Shown: piece after piece, positions 1 to 8,710 of the stretch
Layout: every line of letters begins with the position of its first letter
How positions within the stretch are numbered: the stretch's first letter is position 1
NCBI GenBank assembly: GCA_964485235.1
Contig: CAZAIO010000013.1
Span: 1 to 34,128 of the forward strand
Direction: 5' to 3'
From: CAZAIO01 sp964485235
GTDB lineage: Bacteria > Chloroflexota > Dehalococcoidia > GIF9 > UBA5629
Length of the DNA stretch: 34,128 nucleotides
Program-made: the position numbers and the translations under genes
The notes under the pieces: model-generated
What the model saw: only the letters and a program-made list of their open reading frames with translations
The model's database searches: none
What the model was told of the DNA's origin: nothing

Positions 1-2
1 AT

Positions 3-125
3 TGTTGTAAAAGTGTTACCGACGAGATGCATGACTGGACAATTAAACATATCCTGTCTTTCTTCGGCTTTGTTATCGATTCTCAGAGTTATATAGCTGC
101 TTTAAACAACTATAAAAACCAATAG
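3..125 (+). CDS. Possible C-terminal tail of an upstream gene (5' truncated)
   Basis: An open frame enters from the left edge and stops at 123-125, giving about 40 residues ending in SYIAALNNYKNQ. A second frame is also open for about 95 bases, so coding status is uncertain. The Phe-rich, Asn-rich tail matches no family I recognise. If real, it is the end of a gene on the same strand as the dehydratase array, followed by about 160 bp before the first dehydratase gene. It may be non-coding. Confidence 0.2.
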   Translation, partial: CCKSVTDEMHDWTIKHILSFFGFVIDSQSYIAALNNYKNQ

Positions 126-189
126 AAGATAGTACCGAAATCTCCGGTTCAATAACCTGTCAAGCGTCATCTTGAGGCAGCAGTAGATA

Positions 190-205
190 TTAATAACGTT
201 ATTAA
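190..205. promoter_or_regulatory. Perfect 16-bp palindrome, candidate operator
   Basis: TTAATAACGTTATTAA is a perfect inverted repeat lying about 80 bp upstream of the first dehydratase start codon. It sits just upstream of a possible promoter (TTAAGA at 220-225, GATAAT at 243-248, 17-bp spacer). That is where an activator would typically bind. The bases are seen directly; the regulatory role is inference, and AT-rich palindromes also arise by chance. Confidence 0.35.
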
Positions 206-219
206 CAATAATATATCCC

Positions 220-248
220 TTAAGATATAGAAACCTGAAATAGATAAT
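220..248 (+). promoter_or_regulatory. Possible sigma-70-type promoter of the dehydratase array
   Basis: TTAAGA (220-225) and GATAAT (243-248) are separated by 17 bp, upstream of the AGGAG ribosome binding site and the ATG at 285. Both boxes depart from consensus, so the assignment is tentative. Confidence 0.3.
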
Positions 249-284
249 AAAAAGTAAACTAGAAAAATACAGGAGAAAGAGATA

Positions 285-1685
285 ATGCGAGAACTGCTTT
301 CACTTTGCGGTTTTGAGGCGGAGGACCTTGAATCACAATTACCCAGGATCGAAAAAACGTTTAATAAACTAGGCATAACCGCTGAAGATATCGAACGTGG
401 TAAAAAAAGGCTGACCCGGTACTATGACATAAATTTAAAAGGGGTGCGCAAAGCAATCGGACTGAGCATAAGAGAAGTAGTCGATACTGTCCTGGCAAGG
501 GAAGAGGGAAAGAAAAAAATATTATATGGATTTATGGCCGGCGGTTTCGAGATAATTGGTTCAACTGTAGTAACACATAGTAAAGATATACATGCGTCGG
601 TACTCGCCCCCTCCTTCCAATTTGTTCTGGGATGCATTTTCGATAAACTGGTACCCGTATTGGAAGCGGCAGAGCAAAAATGGTTAAAGTCCGGGAAAAT
701 GTTTCATTGCGGCAATATAAAAACACTCGTCGGGCTGCTCACCCTGGACATACTACCGAAACCTGATCTGTTGGTTACATCGGGACAACTTTGCGACACT
801 TCTCCCAAAACACTCGATATCCTCCATGAGCTTTATGATATACCTATAGGTTTTTTCGATACCTGCCAGGATAGGGAATTTAAAGAGTATCCTGATTCAA
901 AACGGGCTATCAGTTTAAGCGCGACGAGCCTGCGAAACCTCACCCGTAAAGTAGAAGAAGTCGTTGGTTTCGAGATAACAGATGACATGCTTTGGAACAC
1001 AATTAACGGTAGAAGCGAGCCCCGGGCGTTATTCAGAGACGTTCAGAATTTAATGGAGCTAAGCGATCCGCAGCCTATTTATTCAACACACGAGGCACTT
1101 ATGACCTTTTTCGGTATACCTATCAGCACGGTCAGCAATGATGATCTATGTTCCATACTGAGTGCACTTCGTGACGAACTACAGGAAAAAGTCGAAAGAA
1201 AAGAAGGAGTAGTGCCGGAAGGAGCGCCGAGAATCTTGAACCTTCTGCCACCTAATGCATCTGACCCCAGATTTGATTATCTTTTATATGAACTTGGCTT
1301 GGCGTCGGTAATATCCGAAACAGGCCATTTCCCTGTACACGGGAACCGTTATATTGATTTTGAGGAAGATAAACCGGATGACCCTTATTATATGATAGCA
1401 TCGACATTACATCGTTCGTTATCCCAGGTTCTTTGCTCACGGAGCGCTATTATTTCAGAGGTCTGCAAAAACTCACATATCGACGGTGTTATAGGACGTT
1501 ATCATGTCGCCTGCCGTACAACAGTAGGTGACCCTTTACTTATGAAAGACGTAATAAACGCTAATCCGGGTATCCCGGTAATGGTATTGGAATGGGAAAG
1601 TTTCGATCCGCGAGTATATAACGATGATATTCTTAGAAAACGTCTTGAGTTGTTTAAAGAGACAATGATCAGCCATAGAAAATGA
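285..1685 (+). CDS. 2-hydroxyacyl-CoA dehydratase family large subunit (paralog 1)
   Basis: This 466-residue protein is of the HgdB/BcrB superfamily, whose members use a [4Fe-4S] cluster to carry out radical dehydration or reduction of acyl-CoA thioesters. The core has Cys142 in an HCGN-KT-VG motif, Cys170 in LCDTSPKT and Cys410 in YHVACR. These match the family's usual three cluster ligands in spacing and context. About 100 residues precede the core (LCGFE..., LPRIEK, AEDIERGK), and this leader is shared by all four large paralogs here. Cys8, Cys194 and Cys394 are also conserved among them. The C-terminus has the family's GIPV-VLEWESFDPR segment. The start follows an AGGAG site. A 245-bp spacer separates it from paralog 2, so it may have its own transcript. 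The acyl-CoA substrate is unknown and no activator ATPase is nearby. Confidence 0.85.
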   Translation: MRELLSLCGFEAEDLESQLPRIEKTFNKLGITAEDIERGKKRLTRYYDINLKGVRKAIGLSIREVVDTVLAREEGKKKILYGFMAGGFEIIGSTVVTHSKDIHASVLAPSFQFVLGCIFDKLVPVLEAAEQKWLKSGKMFHCGNIKTLVGLLTLDILPKPDLLVTSGQLCDTSPKTLDILHELYDIPIGFFDTCQDREFKEYPDSKRAISLSATSLRNLTRKVEEVVGFEITDDMLWNTINGRSEPRALFRDVQNLMELSDPQPIYSTHEALMTFFGIPISTVSNDDLCSILSALRDELQEKVERKEGVVPEGAPRILNLLPPNASDPRFDYLLYELGLASVISETGHFPVHGNRYIDFEEDKPDDPYYMIASTLHRSLSQVLCSRSAIISEVCKNSHIDGVIGRYHVACRTTVGDPLLMKDVINANPGIPVMVLEWESFDPRVYNDDILRKRLELFKETMISHRK

Positions 1686-1930
1686 CAACGGGAATTAACA
1701 AGGAGCTGTATTAAGGTAGACTGCAATTTTGATTAAGTTATACATTATTTATTCGATACAATATGATATAATTCTCACTAACCTGGGAACATTTCATATT
1801 GAATCCAAATTTCATTCATGAAAACAAAATTATATGTTTTGCCTGTCGCTAATATAGTTTCATGATAAACATAATAAGCTTATAATCCCTGTTGAACTAT
1901 GTAATTAAAAGTTATTGGAGATGAAGAACA

Positions 1931-3334
1931 ATGATTGAATTCCTCACAACATGTGGATTTGAAGCAGACGAAATAAAAAACGAGCTTCCAAGAATTGAGA
2001 AGGCGTTTCATAGATTGGGAATAACTGCTGAAGATATTGAACGCGGTAAGCAAAGACTTGCGAAGTACTATGATATAGAATTAAAGGGTGTCCGGAAAAT
2101 ATTCGGGCTATGTATTAAAGATATCGTTAACACAATTCTTGCAAGGGATGAAGGCAAAAAAACAATTATCTATGCTTTCATGGCAGGAGGATTCGAGACA
2201 ATAGGCTCCACCCTGGTTACAAAATCAAATGATATACATGTAGCAATGCTCAACCAGTCTTTTCTTATTGTGCTCGGTGGTGTTTTCGACAAGTTAGAGC
2301 CTATTCTGGAAGCAGCAGAAACAAAATGGTTGAAATCGGGACGGGTCTTTCACTGCGGTAATATTAAAACTATGGTCGGCCTGCTGACGCTTGACCTTAT
2401 TCCGAAGCCTGATATGCTGGTAACATCCGGCCAACTTTGCGATACATCTCCAAAAACACTGGATATTCTCCATGAGCTTTATGATATACAAACATGCTGG
2501 TACGAAACATGCCAGGACAGAGCATTTAATGATTACCCGGATTCAAAACGAGTAGTAGACCTGTGTGGAAAGAACATGAGACATGTAGTACAACAGCTTG
2601 AAAAAGTGGTTGGATTTGAAATAACCGATAAAATGATATTAGATACTATTGATGCACAAATCGGGCTTAAAAAGGCAATAAATAACCTGTATCAACTGCA
2701 GGAAACAAGCGATCCTTTGGTCGTTAATGCAGCGGATACCATACTATGGGGTTGTATGGGCATGTCTCCATGGAGCATATCCGACTTCAATAAACCGGTT
2801 GAAGTACTTAATATGATATATGGTGAGCTCAAGGAAAGAGTAAGAGAAGGAAAAGGACTGATTGCAAAAGGTGCACCAAGAGTATTATCAGTGCTTCCGC
2901 CGAACTCTACGGACCCGAGACAGGAGCACCTGGTACAGGAACTCGGTATTGCGGAAATAGCTTTTGAAAGAGGTCTTTTCCCTGAAAATAGAGACATTGG
3001 AGGGAAAATCAATGATCCGTACGAGGCGATGGGTATTCTGCTGGAAAGTTCCCTTACGCAAAGTCTTAATGCCAGAATCGCAATCATTATTGAAACATGT
3101 AAAAGGCTGAACGTCGATGGTGTAATCATCAGGTTCCATGTGGGCTGCCGCTCCGTAGCCGGTGACCCTTTCCTCATGAAAAATGCCATCACAGAGGAAC
3201 TTGGAATACCTGTTCTTGTACTGGAATGGGAAAGTTTTGATCCGCGTATATACAATGAAGAACAATTAAGAAGACGACTGGAGCTATTCCGGGACTCGTT
3301 AATCGATCATAAATCATCTAAAACCCGATATTAA
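1931..3334 (+). CDS. 2-hydroxyacyl-CoA dehydratase family large subunit (paralog 2)
   Basis: A 467-residue paralog of the preceding gene with the same architecture: an N-terminal leader from TTCGFEADE, Cys142 (HCGNIKT), Cys170 (QLCDTSPKT) and Cys406 (FHVGCR), plus the shared extra Cys8, Cys194 and Cys390. It differs from the other three in the segment before the C-terminal domain: the HGNRY/F stretch present in paralogs 1 and 4 is replaced by a shorter PENRDIGGK segment. It is followed after only 17 bp by the small-subunit gene, so the two are very likely co-transcribed. Start chosen at ATG 1931 after a GGAGATGAAG site. It is presumably cytoplasmic and oxygen sensitive; substrate unknown. Confidence 0.85.
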   Translation: MIEFLTTCGFEADEIKNELPRIEKAFHRLGITAEDIERGKQRLAKYYDIELKGVRKIFGLCIKDIVNTILARDEGKKTIIYAFMAGGFETIGSTLVTKSNDIHVAMLNQSFLIVLGGVFDKLEPILEAAETKWLKSGRVFHCGNIKTMVGLLTLDLIPKPDMLVTSGQLCDTSPKTLDILHELYDIQTCWYETCQDRAFNDYPDSKRVVDLCGKNMRHVVQQLEKVVGFEITDKMILDTIDAQIGLKKAINNLYQLQETSDPLVVNAADTILWGCMGMSPWSISDFNKPVEVLNMIYGELKERVREGKGLIAKGAPRVLSVLPPNSTDPRQEHLVQELGIAEIAFERGLFPENRDIGGKINDPYEAMGILLESSLTQSLNARIAIIIETCKRLNVDGVIIRFHVGCRSVAGDPFLMKNAITEELGIPVLVLEWESFDPRIYNEEQLRRRLELFRDSLIDHKSSKTRY

Positions 3335-3351
3335 ATCGAGAGGAGAAACAC

Positions 3352-4509
3352 ATGGAATGGAATGACTTGGATGCCTATTTAAGGAACAGACCCGCCGAAC
3401 TTCTCGAGGAGAAGAAAAAAGGGAAAAAAATTGTCGGTTATTTCCCGGGCAATTATATGCCGGAAGAAATCATCTACGCCGCAGGTGCAATACCTGTCTG
3501 CCTCATGCATGGCGGTAACCCCGACCCTGCAAACGCTGCATTGACCCAGGTGCCTAATATCATTTGTCCCTTTGCACGTGCCCAGATCGGAGAAAGATAT
3601 TTAAAAACAAATCCCTACTATTCTAATCTGGATATGCTCATTGCACCTGTCACATGCCAGCACCTGAAAAAAGCGGGAGAGGTCTGGGAATATTACGCCG
3701 ATATAGACCTGTTCAAGCTGGGGGTCCCTCATCAGTACGAAACGGATTTTGGTTATGAATATTATGTCGACCGGCTCAAGGTTATGGAGAACAGACTGAG
3801 CGAGGTTACCGGAACCAGAGTTACCGATGAGAAGCTCGCCGATGCGATTGTCCTTTACAACAAAATAAGAGACCTGTTCAGGAAAATCAGCCAGCTTCGT
3901 CGTGGTGAAAATCCGCCGGTTAGCTCTCTCGAATTTGTGAAACTGAACCATCTTTCATGCTATATCGGTCCCCTCGCCACTTTATCCCTTCTGGAAGAAG
4001 CTTACAAAGACGCGCAGAAAAGGCAGCGAAAAATAAAAGACGGCGCACCGAGACTTTTATTGCTCGGACCTAATATTGCTTATGGAGATTACAAAGTACA
4101 GGAACTGGTCGAGGCTGCGGGAGGAGAGATCGTAGCCGAAGAGATCTGCGAGGGTCTACAATACTTCTGGCGCGATATTGATACGAAAGGCGATCCGCTT
4201 CAAGCCCTGGCTAAAGGTTACCTTCAAAACAGAGTACCCTGTGCTTTTATGCGTAATTCAGCTAGAAAGCGGCTCGATTTTGCACTTAACCTCATCAAGG
4301 AGTTCAATACCGTCGGCGTTATCTGGTATGAACTCCTGGACTGCGAAACATACGATTCGGAATCTTTCTTCTTCTCACAGAAACTGGAGGAACAGAATAT
4401 ACCCGTTCTCATACTGGAATCCGAATACGGTACAGGGGATATGGGGCAGTTAAAGATTCGCATCGAAGCATTCGTAGAACAGGTACGGGGGGCGGGAAGT
4501 TATGCGTGA
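3352..4509 (+). CDS. 2-hydroxyacyl-CoA dehydratase / BcrC-like small subunit
   Basis: A 385-residue protein of the same superfamily but from the shorter lineage. It starts directly in the core domain (VGYFPGNYMPEEIIYAAGAIPV), as HgdB and BcrC types do. The three expected cluster ligands are visible: Cys72 in IICPFARAQ, Cys102 in PVTCQHLKK and Cys331 in ELLDCETYD. It is the only small subunit in the left array. It follows paralog 2 by 17 bp with a GAGGAG site and overlaps paralog 3 by 8 bp (ATGCGTGA), which implies translational coupling. I infer that it is the partner of the neighbouring large subunits in a heterodimer. Whether it serves one or all four large subunits cannot be told from sequence. 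Confidence 0.85.
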   Translation: MEWNDLDAYLRNRPAELLEEKKKGKKIVGYFPGNYMPEEIIYAAGAIPVCLMHGGNPDPANAALTQVPNIICPFARAQIGERYLKTNPYYSNLDMLIAPVTCQHLKKAGEVWEYYADIDLFKLGVPHQYETDFGYEYYVDRLKVMENRLSEVTGTRVTDEKLADAIVLYNKIRDLFRKISQLRRGENPPVSSLEFVKLNHLSCYIGPLATLSLLEEAYKDAQKRQRKIKDGAPRLLLLGPNIAYGDYKVQELVEAAGGEIVAEEICEGLQYFWRDIDTKGDPLQALAKGYLQNRVPCAFMRNSARKRLDFALNLIKEFNTVGVIWYELLDCETYDSESFFFSQKLEEQNIPVLILESEYGTGDMGQLKIRIEAFVEQVRGAGSYA

Positions 4510-5911
4510 ACTGCTTACTCTATGCGGTTTTGAAACACATGAAATTGAAGCTGAACTACCCAGAATAGAAAAGGCATTCCAAAAATTAGGATTGACCTCG
4601 GCGGATATCGAACGCGGCAAGCAGAGAATCACTGAATACTATGACATAAAACTGCAGGGCATAAGAAAAGCGTTAGGACTTATGCTCAGAGACGTGGTAA
4701 ATACGGTTCTGGCAAGAGAAGACGGCAAGAAAAAAGTTATTGTCGGATATATGTCGCCGGGTTTTGAAATACTGGCTACCGCAATGGTTACCAGATCGAA
4801 TGAGATAAATACGGCAAACATTACAGGACCTTTTCAATTCGTTATGGGCTGTATTTTCGATAAGATGGTACCGATATTAGAAGCAGCGGAACAAAAATGG
4901 CTAAAGTCCGGTAAAGTATGGCATTGCGGTAATGTTAAGACACTCGTCGGTGTAGTAGCTCTCGACCTAATCCCCAAACCCGATTTCATGTTAACATCGG
5001 GAGAACTGTGCGATACCGCTCCGAAAACGTTAAATTTATTCGGTGATTTCTACGGTATACCGGTTTGTTCATATGATTCATGCCATGACAGGCTGTTTAC
5101 GGAATTTCCGGACTCATCCCGATTGATCAAATTATCCGCCAAAAGCACACGAAACCTCGCAAAGAACCTGCAGAATGTAGTCGGCTTCGAGATAACCGAT
5201 AATATGTTATGGGAAGTCCTGGATGCGCGCGGCAAAGTAGCCGATGAACTGAGAAAAATCCAGGACCTCATTGAAACAAGCGATCCGATGCCCATAAGCC
5301 CCACACATGAAATGCTGTTTAATTGCGTTAATGGCTTAGCAGCCAGTATACCTGAACTGGAAAAACCAAGGGCTGTGTTAAATATGATATACAACGAACT
5401 CAAGGAAAGGGTCGATAAGGGGGAGGGCGTTGTCGAAAAAGGAGCACCGAGAATAATCTCCATGCTCCCGCACCATTTTACAGACCCGAGGTGGGAACAT
5501 TTACCGTGCAAGCTTGGCATCGCGTTATTATCATCCGAAAGCGGTTTTTTCCCCATGCACGGGAACCGTTTTGTCGATTTTCCTCAGCAAAAGCCGGATG
5601 ATCCTTTCGAGCTTTTAGCGAAGGGGCTTGAAAGTTCGTTGTGCCAAAGCACACGTGCACGGGTCGCCATTATCCTGGAAGTATGCAAACGGTTACACGT
5701 CGATGGAGTATGGGATAAATATCATGTAGGGTGCCGTATTAATGTAGGCGATGCGATAATTATTAAAGACGAGATTACCAGAGAACTGAATATTCCTGTG
5801 CTTCTAATGGAATGGGAGGGATTCGATCCTCGCGTATATAACGAAGAACAGATTAGCAAGCGGTTTGAAATATTCAGGGATGCCATGATCAACTCAAAAC
5901 GACATAATTAA
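4502..5911 (+). CDS. 2-hydroxyacyl-CoA dehydratase family large subunit (paralog 3)
   Basis: A 469-residue large subunit. Cys142 (HCGNVKT), Cys170 (ELCDTAPKT) and Cys411 (YHVGCR) are the expected cluster ligands; Cys8, Cys194 and Cys395 are the additional cysteines conserved in all four paralogs. Its ATG lies inside the last codons of the small-subunit gene (8-bp overlap), so this pair is the best candidate for a stoichiometric heterodimer. It carries a DNA tract nearly identical to paralog 4 (4685-4735 versus 6285-6335) around the RDVVNTVLARE codons. The dehydratase or reductase role is inferred from family membership only. Confidence 0.85.
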   Translation: MRELLTLCGFETHEIEAELPRIEKAFQKLGLTSADIERGKQRITEYYDIKLQGIRKALGLMLRDVVNTVLAREDGKKKVIVGYMSPGFEILATAMVTRSNEINTANITGPFQFVMGCIFDKMVPILEAAEQKWLKSGKVWHCGNVKTLVGVVALDLIPKPDFMLTSGELCDTAPKTLNLFGDFYGIPVCSYDSCHDRLFTEFPDSSRLIKLSAKSTRNLAKNLQNVVGFEITDNMLWEVLDARGKVADELRKIQDLIETSDPMPISPTHEMLFNCVNGLAASIPELEKPRAVLNMIYNELKERVDKGEGVVEKGAPRIISMLPHHFTDPRWEHLPCKLGIALLSSESGFFPMHGNRFVDFPQQKPDDPFELLAKGLESSLCQSTRARVAIILEVCKRLHVDGVWDKYHVGCRINVGDAIIIKDEITRELNIPVLLMEWEGFDPRVYNEEQISKRFEIFRDAMINSKRHN

Positions 5912-6101
5912 TTTATAGTTCCAGGAAAAAGAGTAAAAGAAATACAATTTAAGCGGAGGAAAAAACTTCGCAATAAATAAAATAGCTCTTGATTTCAAAC
6001 AAGAAAGGCTTCTAAAAGAACTGCGATAGCGTTTTCCCGTATCCTTTATGTCCGATAGTATTTATGTATAGAACATTTAAGAGTAACGGAAGGTTTTAAT
6101 C

Positions 6102-7508
6102 ATGAATGAATTTTTTGCATTATGCGGCTTTGAGGCACAGGACCTGGAATCGGAAATCCCCAGGATACAGAAGGCTTTTCGCAGATTGGGAATAACCGAC
6201 GCCGATATCGAGAAGGGAAAACAGAGACTTGTAAAGTATTTCGATGTCGGATTACCGGGAATCCGTAAAGCTGTCGGATTGTGCCTCAGAGACGTGGTAA
6301 ATACGGTTCTGGCAAGAGAAGAAGGCAAGAAAAAAATATTATATTCATTTATGTCCGGGGGCTTCGAGAACATCGGTACTGTACTTGTCACAAAGAGTTC
6401 GGATTTTCACGCAGCAAATATCGCTGCGACAATTCAGTTCGTACTGGGCGGTATTTTCGATAAAATCGTACCGGTACTGGAAGCGGCTGAGAGACAATGG
6501 CTGAAAGCAGGGAAGGTCTGGCATTGTGCCAACGTAAAAACCATGGTCGGTCTCCTTGCATTGGACATGATACCGAAACCGGACTTCATGGTCACATCCG
6601 GGCAACTTTGCGACACAGCGCCTAAAAGTCTCGATTTGGTTCGTGAAATATACGGCGTGCCGACATATTACTTCGACACCTGCCAGGACAGGGAATTTAG
6701 TGAGTATCCGGTATCCAGACGAATCATTGAATTATCCGCTGTCAGCACACGACAGCTCGTTTATAAAGTTGAAGAGGTGTTTGGTTTTGAAATAACGGAT
6801 GATATGTTGTGGGATGCGATCAACGCAAGGAATAACGTGAAGCAGGAAATGCGGGCTATACAAAACCTGATGGATACCGCCGATCCGCCGCCAATAAGCA
6901 CGACTCATGAAATGTTATGGAACAGCCTGGGAACGCTTCCATGGAGTATACCCAACCTGCAAAAACCTGCAGCGGTTATTATTGATATCGCCAACGATCT
7001 GAAAAAAAGAGTTGAAAAGGGAGAGGGAGCAGTGCCGAAAGGATCGCCGAGAGTACTTTCACTTCTTCCCCAGCACTATACCGACCCGCGCTGGGAGAAC
7101 CTGCTCCGCGAAACAGGAATTGCTGCTGTATCCTCCGAGCTCGGTTTCTTCCCGCTGCACGGCATGCGTTATCCTGATTTCGATGACGAAAAATCACAGG
7201 ACCCCTATAAGTTTCTGGCCTTCCTGTTACATACCTCACTGGCCCAAAACCTGAGCGCACGGACCTCGATCATCATCGAAGCCTGCAAACAATTACATGT
7301 CGACGGAGTTATAGGGAAATTTCACATGGGCTGCAGAATTAATCTTGCCGATGCAATTCTTATAAAAAATGCCATAATGAAAGAGCTTGGCATCCCTGTC
7401 CTGTTGCTGGAATGGGAAGGCTTCGATCCCCGTGTGTATAACGACGAACAACTCAGAAAACAGATGGAAATGTTCAGGTCTATGCTTGTCGCAAATAAAA
7501 AGAAGTAA
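6102..7508 (+). CDS. 2-hydroxyacyl-CoA dehydratase family large subunit (paralog 4)
   Basis: A 468-residue large subunit, the last of the four paralogs. Cluster-type ligands are Cys142 (HCANVKT), Cys170 (QLCDTAPKS) and Cys411 (FHMGCR). It has only seven cysteines in total, and six of them (8, 142, 170, 194, 395, 411) are exactly those conserved in all four paralogs. The start follows a GGAAGG site. A 190-bp spacer from paralog 3 leaves open whether it has its own promoter. It converges with the minus-strand flavoprotein gene about 100 bp downstream. Confidence 0.85.
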   Translation: MNEFFALCGFEAQDLESEIPRIQKAFRRLGITDADIEKGKQRLVKYFDVGLPGIRKAVGLCLRDVVNTVLAREEGKKKILYSFMSGGFENIGTVLVTKSSDFHAANIAATIQFVLGGIFDKIVPVLEAAERQWLKAGKVWHCANVKTMVGLLALDMIPKPDFMVTSGQLCDTAPKSLDLVREIYGVPTYYFDTCQDREFSEYPVSRRIIELSAVSTRQLVYKVEEVFGFEITDDMLWDAINARNNVKQEMRAIQNLMDTADPPPISTTHEMLWNSLGTLPWSIPNLQKPAAVIIDIANDLKKRVEKGEGAVPKGSPRVLSLLPQHYTDPRWENLLRETGIAAVSSELGFFPLHGMRYPDFDDEKSQDPYKFLAFLLHTSLAQNLSARTSIIIEACKQLHVDGVIGKFHMGCRINLADAILIKNAIMKELGIPVLLLEWEGFDPRVYNDEQLRKQMEMFRSMLVANKKK

Positions 7509-7573
7509 TATTCTATATTGCCTGTAAACTAATGCTTGAAAGTATTACCGGTCGGCATCTTTTTTTAAATAAT

Positions 7574-7598
7574 AGCGGGGATAAAATATATCCCCGCT
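7574..7598. terminator. Hairpin between convergent genes, possible weak terminator
   Basis: Arms 7574-7583 and 7589-7598 (AGCGGGGATA / TATCCCCGCT) form a perfect 10-bp stem with a 5-nt loop, midway between the ends of two convergent genes. There is no clear T-run on either exit side; the T-rich stretch at 7559-7566 lies on the wrong side for plus-strand transcripts. It may stabilise 3' ends rather than terminate on its own. Confidence 0.45.
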
Positions 7599-7615
7599 GA
7601 CAGTACAGATATATT

Positions 7616-8710
7616 TTAAGGCCAGGGCAACTGGTCTTTTTCGATAATTTCCATCAAACGCTTTTCAATTTCGCTGTCCGAACAGTGTGCAAAAGGCATT
7701 ATACTGGTGAATCCGGTATACATAAATCCACTGCTCGGTAGTTTTTTCGATAACCTTTTTTCATATCTGTTCAGGAATGCTTCGGAAACATCGCCGGCGA
7801 GCACAGCCTCGGCAGCAACTTCACCGGCAGCCGTACCGGTCGCAATAACCGGAATTGTTCCCCTGCAATTTGCTGAGCTTCCTGTAAGAATCAAGCCGTC
7901 TGCAACAATTTTAGGCAGCCGCACACCAAGGTTTGCCGCATGGCTATAGCCAACCATTTTCAGAGGAGATGCTTTCCGTATTTTTCTCGATAATGCATAG
8001 GTGCCTGCTTTAACCCTTTCATAATCTGCAAACGTTTCAAAATGGGTCAAACAGGATACTTCATCACGCGGGAACACGGTAAGCCAGCCTTTCGGAGAAA
8101 ATGTACCCGCGTGCATTTCAAGCGTATCGGATTCCAGGTCCTTTACTCCGGTAAGCTCAAAGGATATTCCCCTGATATACGTCAAGCCCGGCGGTGTGAG
8201 CCCTGCCCAAAACGGAATGCCTTTTTGCACTGCATGTATACCATCGGCAGCAACTACTACTTTACCCGATATCTCCGGATGAATCGATGATCCGGTTGTC
8301 ACACCGGCAATACGCCCATCCTTTTTAATCAACCCTGTTACTCTGATATTAAGCAACAGTTCGGCACCCGCATTTACAGCCTGTCGTGCCATCTCCTGGT
8401 CGAACCTGGCCCTATCAACAAGGTAAATATCCTTATCCGTTATGGATATCTCTTTCACAAGTTTACCGCTCGGCGCATAAACCCTTGCAGCCTTGTATTT
8501 CCTTATTTTTACCTGTTTGTCCATTTTTCTCAGTACAGAACGGGCAAGAGAGGACAACGTGGGAGGTATACCGCCGTTACAATGTGTCGGGACGCCGATC
8601 ATTGTGTGTTCTTCAATCAGTGCTGTACTGAGCCCGTGTTCCGCAGCCGCTTTCGCAGCAGCCGAACCGGCAGGCCCCGCGCCTACAACCACTACATCAT
8701 ATTTAGTCAT
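7616..8710 (-). CDS. FAD-dependent oxidoreductase, geranylgeranyl reductase-like
   Basis: A 364-residue flavoprotein. The N-terminus is a Rossmann FAD site (VVVGAGPAGSAAA, then a Glu about 20 residues on), followed by a PTHCNGG motif with a cysteine where this family carries its conserved one. A VVVAADGIHA segment and a late GLILTGSSAN / GTAAGEVAAEA segment complete the FAD fold. Relatives reduce isoprenoid double bonds or act as electron-transfer dehydrogenases, so the substrate is open. I prefer the ATG at 8710, which has an AGGTGAAA site just upstream. A GTG two codons earlier (8716) is also possible. It is the last gene of the leftward TRAP group, 181 bp after the permease, and so may be co-expressed with the transporter. 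Confidence 0.8.
   Translation of the reverse strand: MTKYDVVVVGAGPAGSAAAKAAAEHGLSTALIEEHTMIGVPTHCNGGIPPTLSSLARSVLRKMDKQVKIRKYKAARVYAPSGKLVKEISITDKDIYLVDRARFDQEMARQAVNAGAELLLNIRVTGLIKKDGRIAGVTTGSSIHPEISGKVVVAADGIHAVQKGIPFWAGLTPPGLTYIRGISFELTGVKDLESDTLEMHAGTFSPKGWLTVFPRDEVSCLTHFETFADYERVKAGTYALSRKIRKASPLKMVGYSHAANLGVRLPKIVADGLILTGSSANCRGTIPVIATGTAAGEVAAEAVLAGDVSEAFLNRYEKRLSKKLPSSGFMYTGFTSIMPFAHCSDSEIEKRLMEIIEKDQLPWP

Noticed and set aside
1686..1930. AT-rich spacer with TATAAT-like strings considered as a promoter for paralog 2
   Set aside because: Several -10-like boxes occur but none has a convincing -35 partner at proper spacing, so I do not assign one.
2692..3255. A 187-codon open frame on the minus strand
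   Set aside because: It lies entirely opposite paralog 2, and matching shadow frames occur opposite the other paralogs because the sense sequences are similar.
7540..7566. T-run before the convergent hairpin, considered as a terminator for the dehydratase array
   Set aside because: Only a 4-bp stem can be drawn before the T-run, too weak to call.
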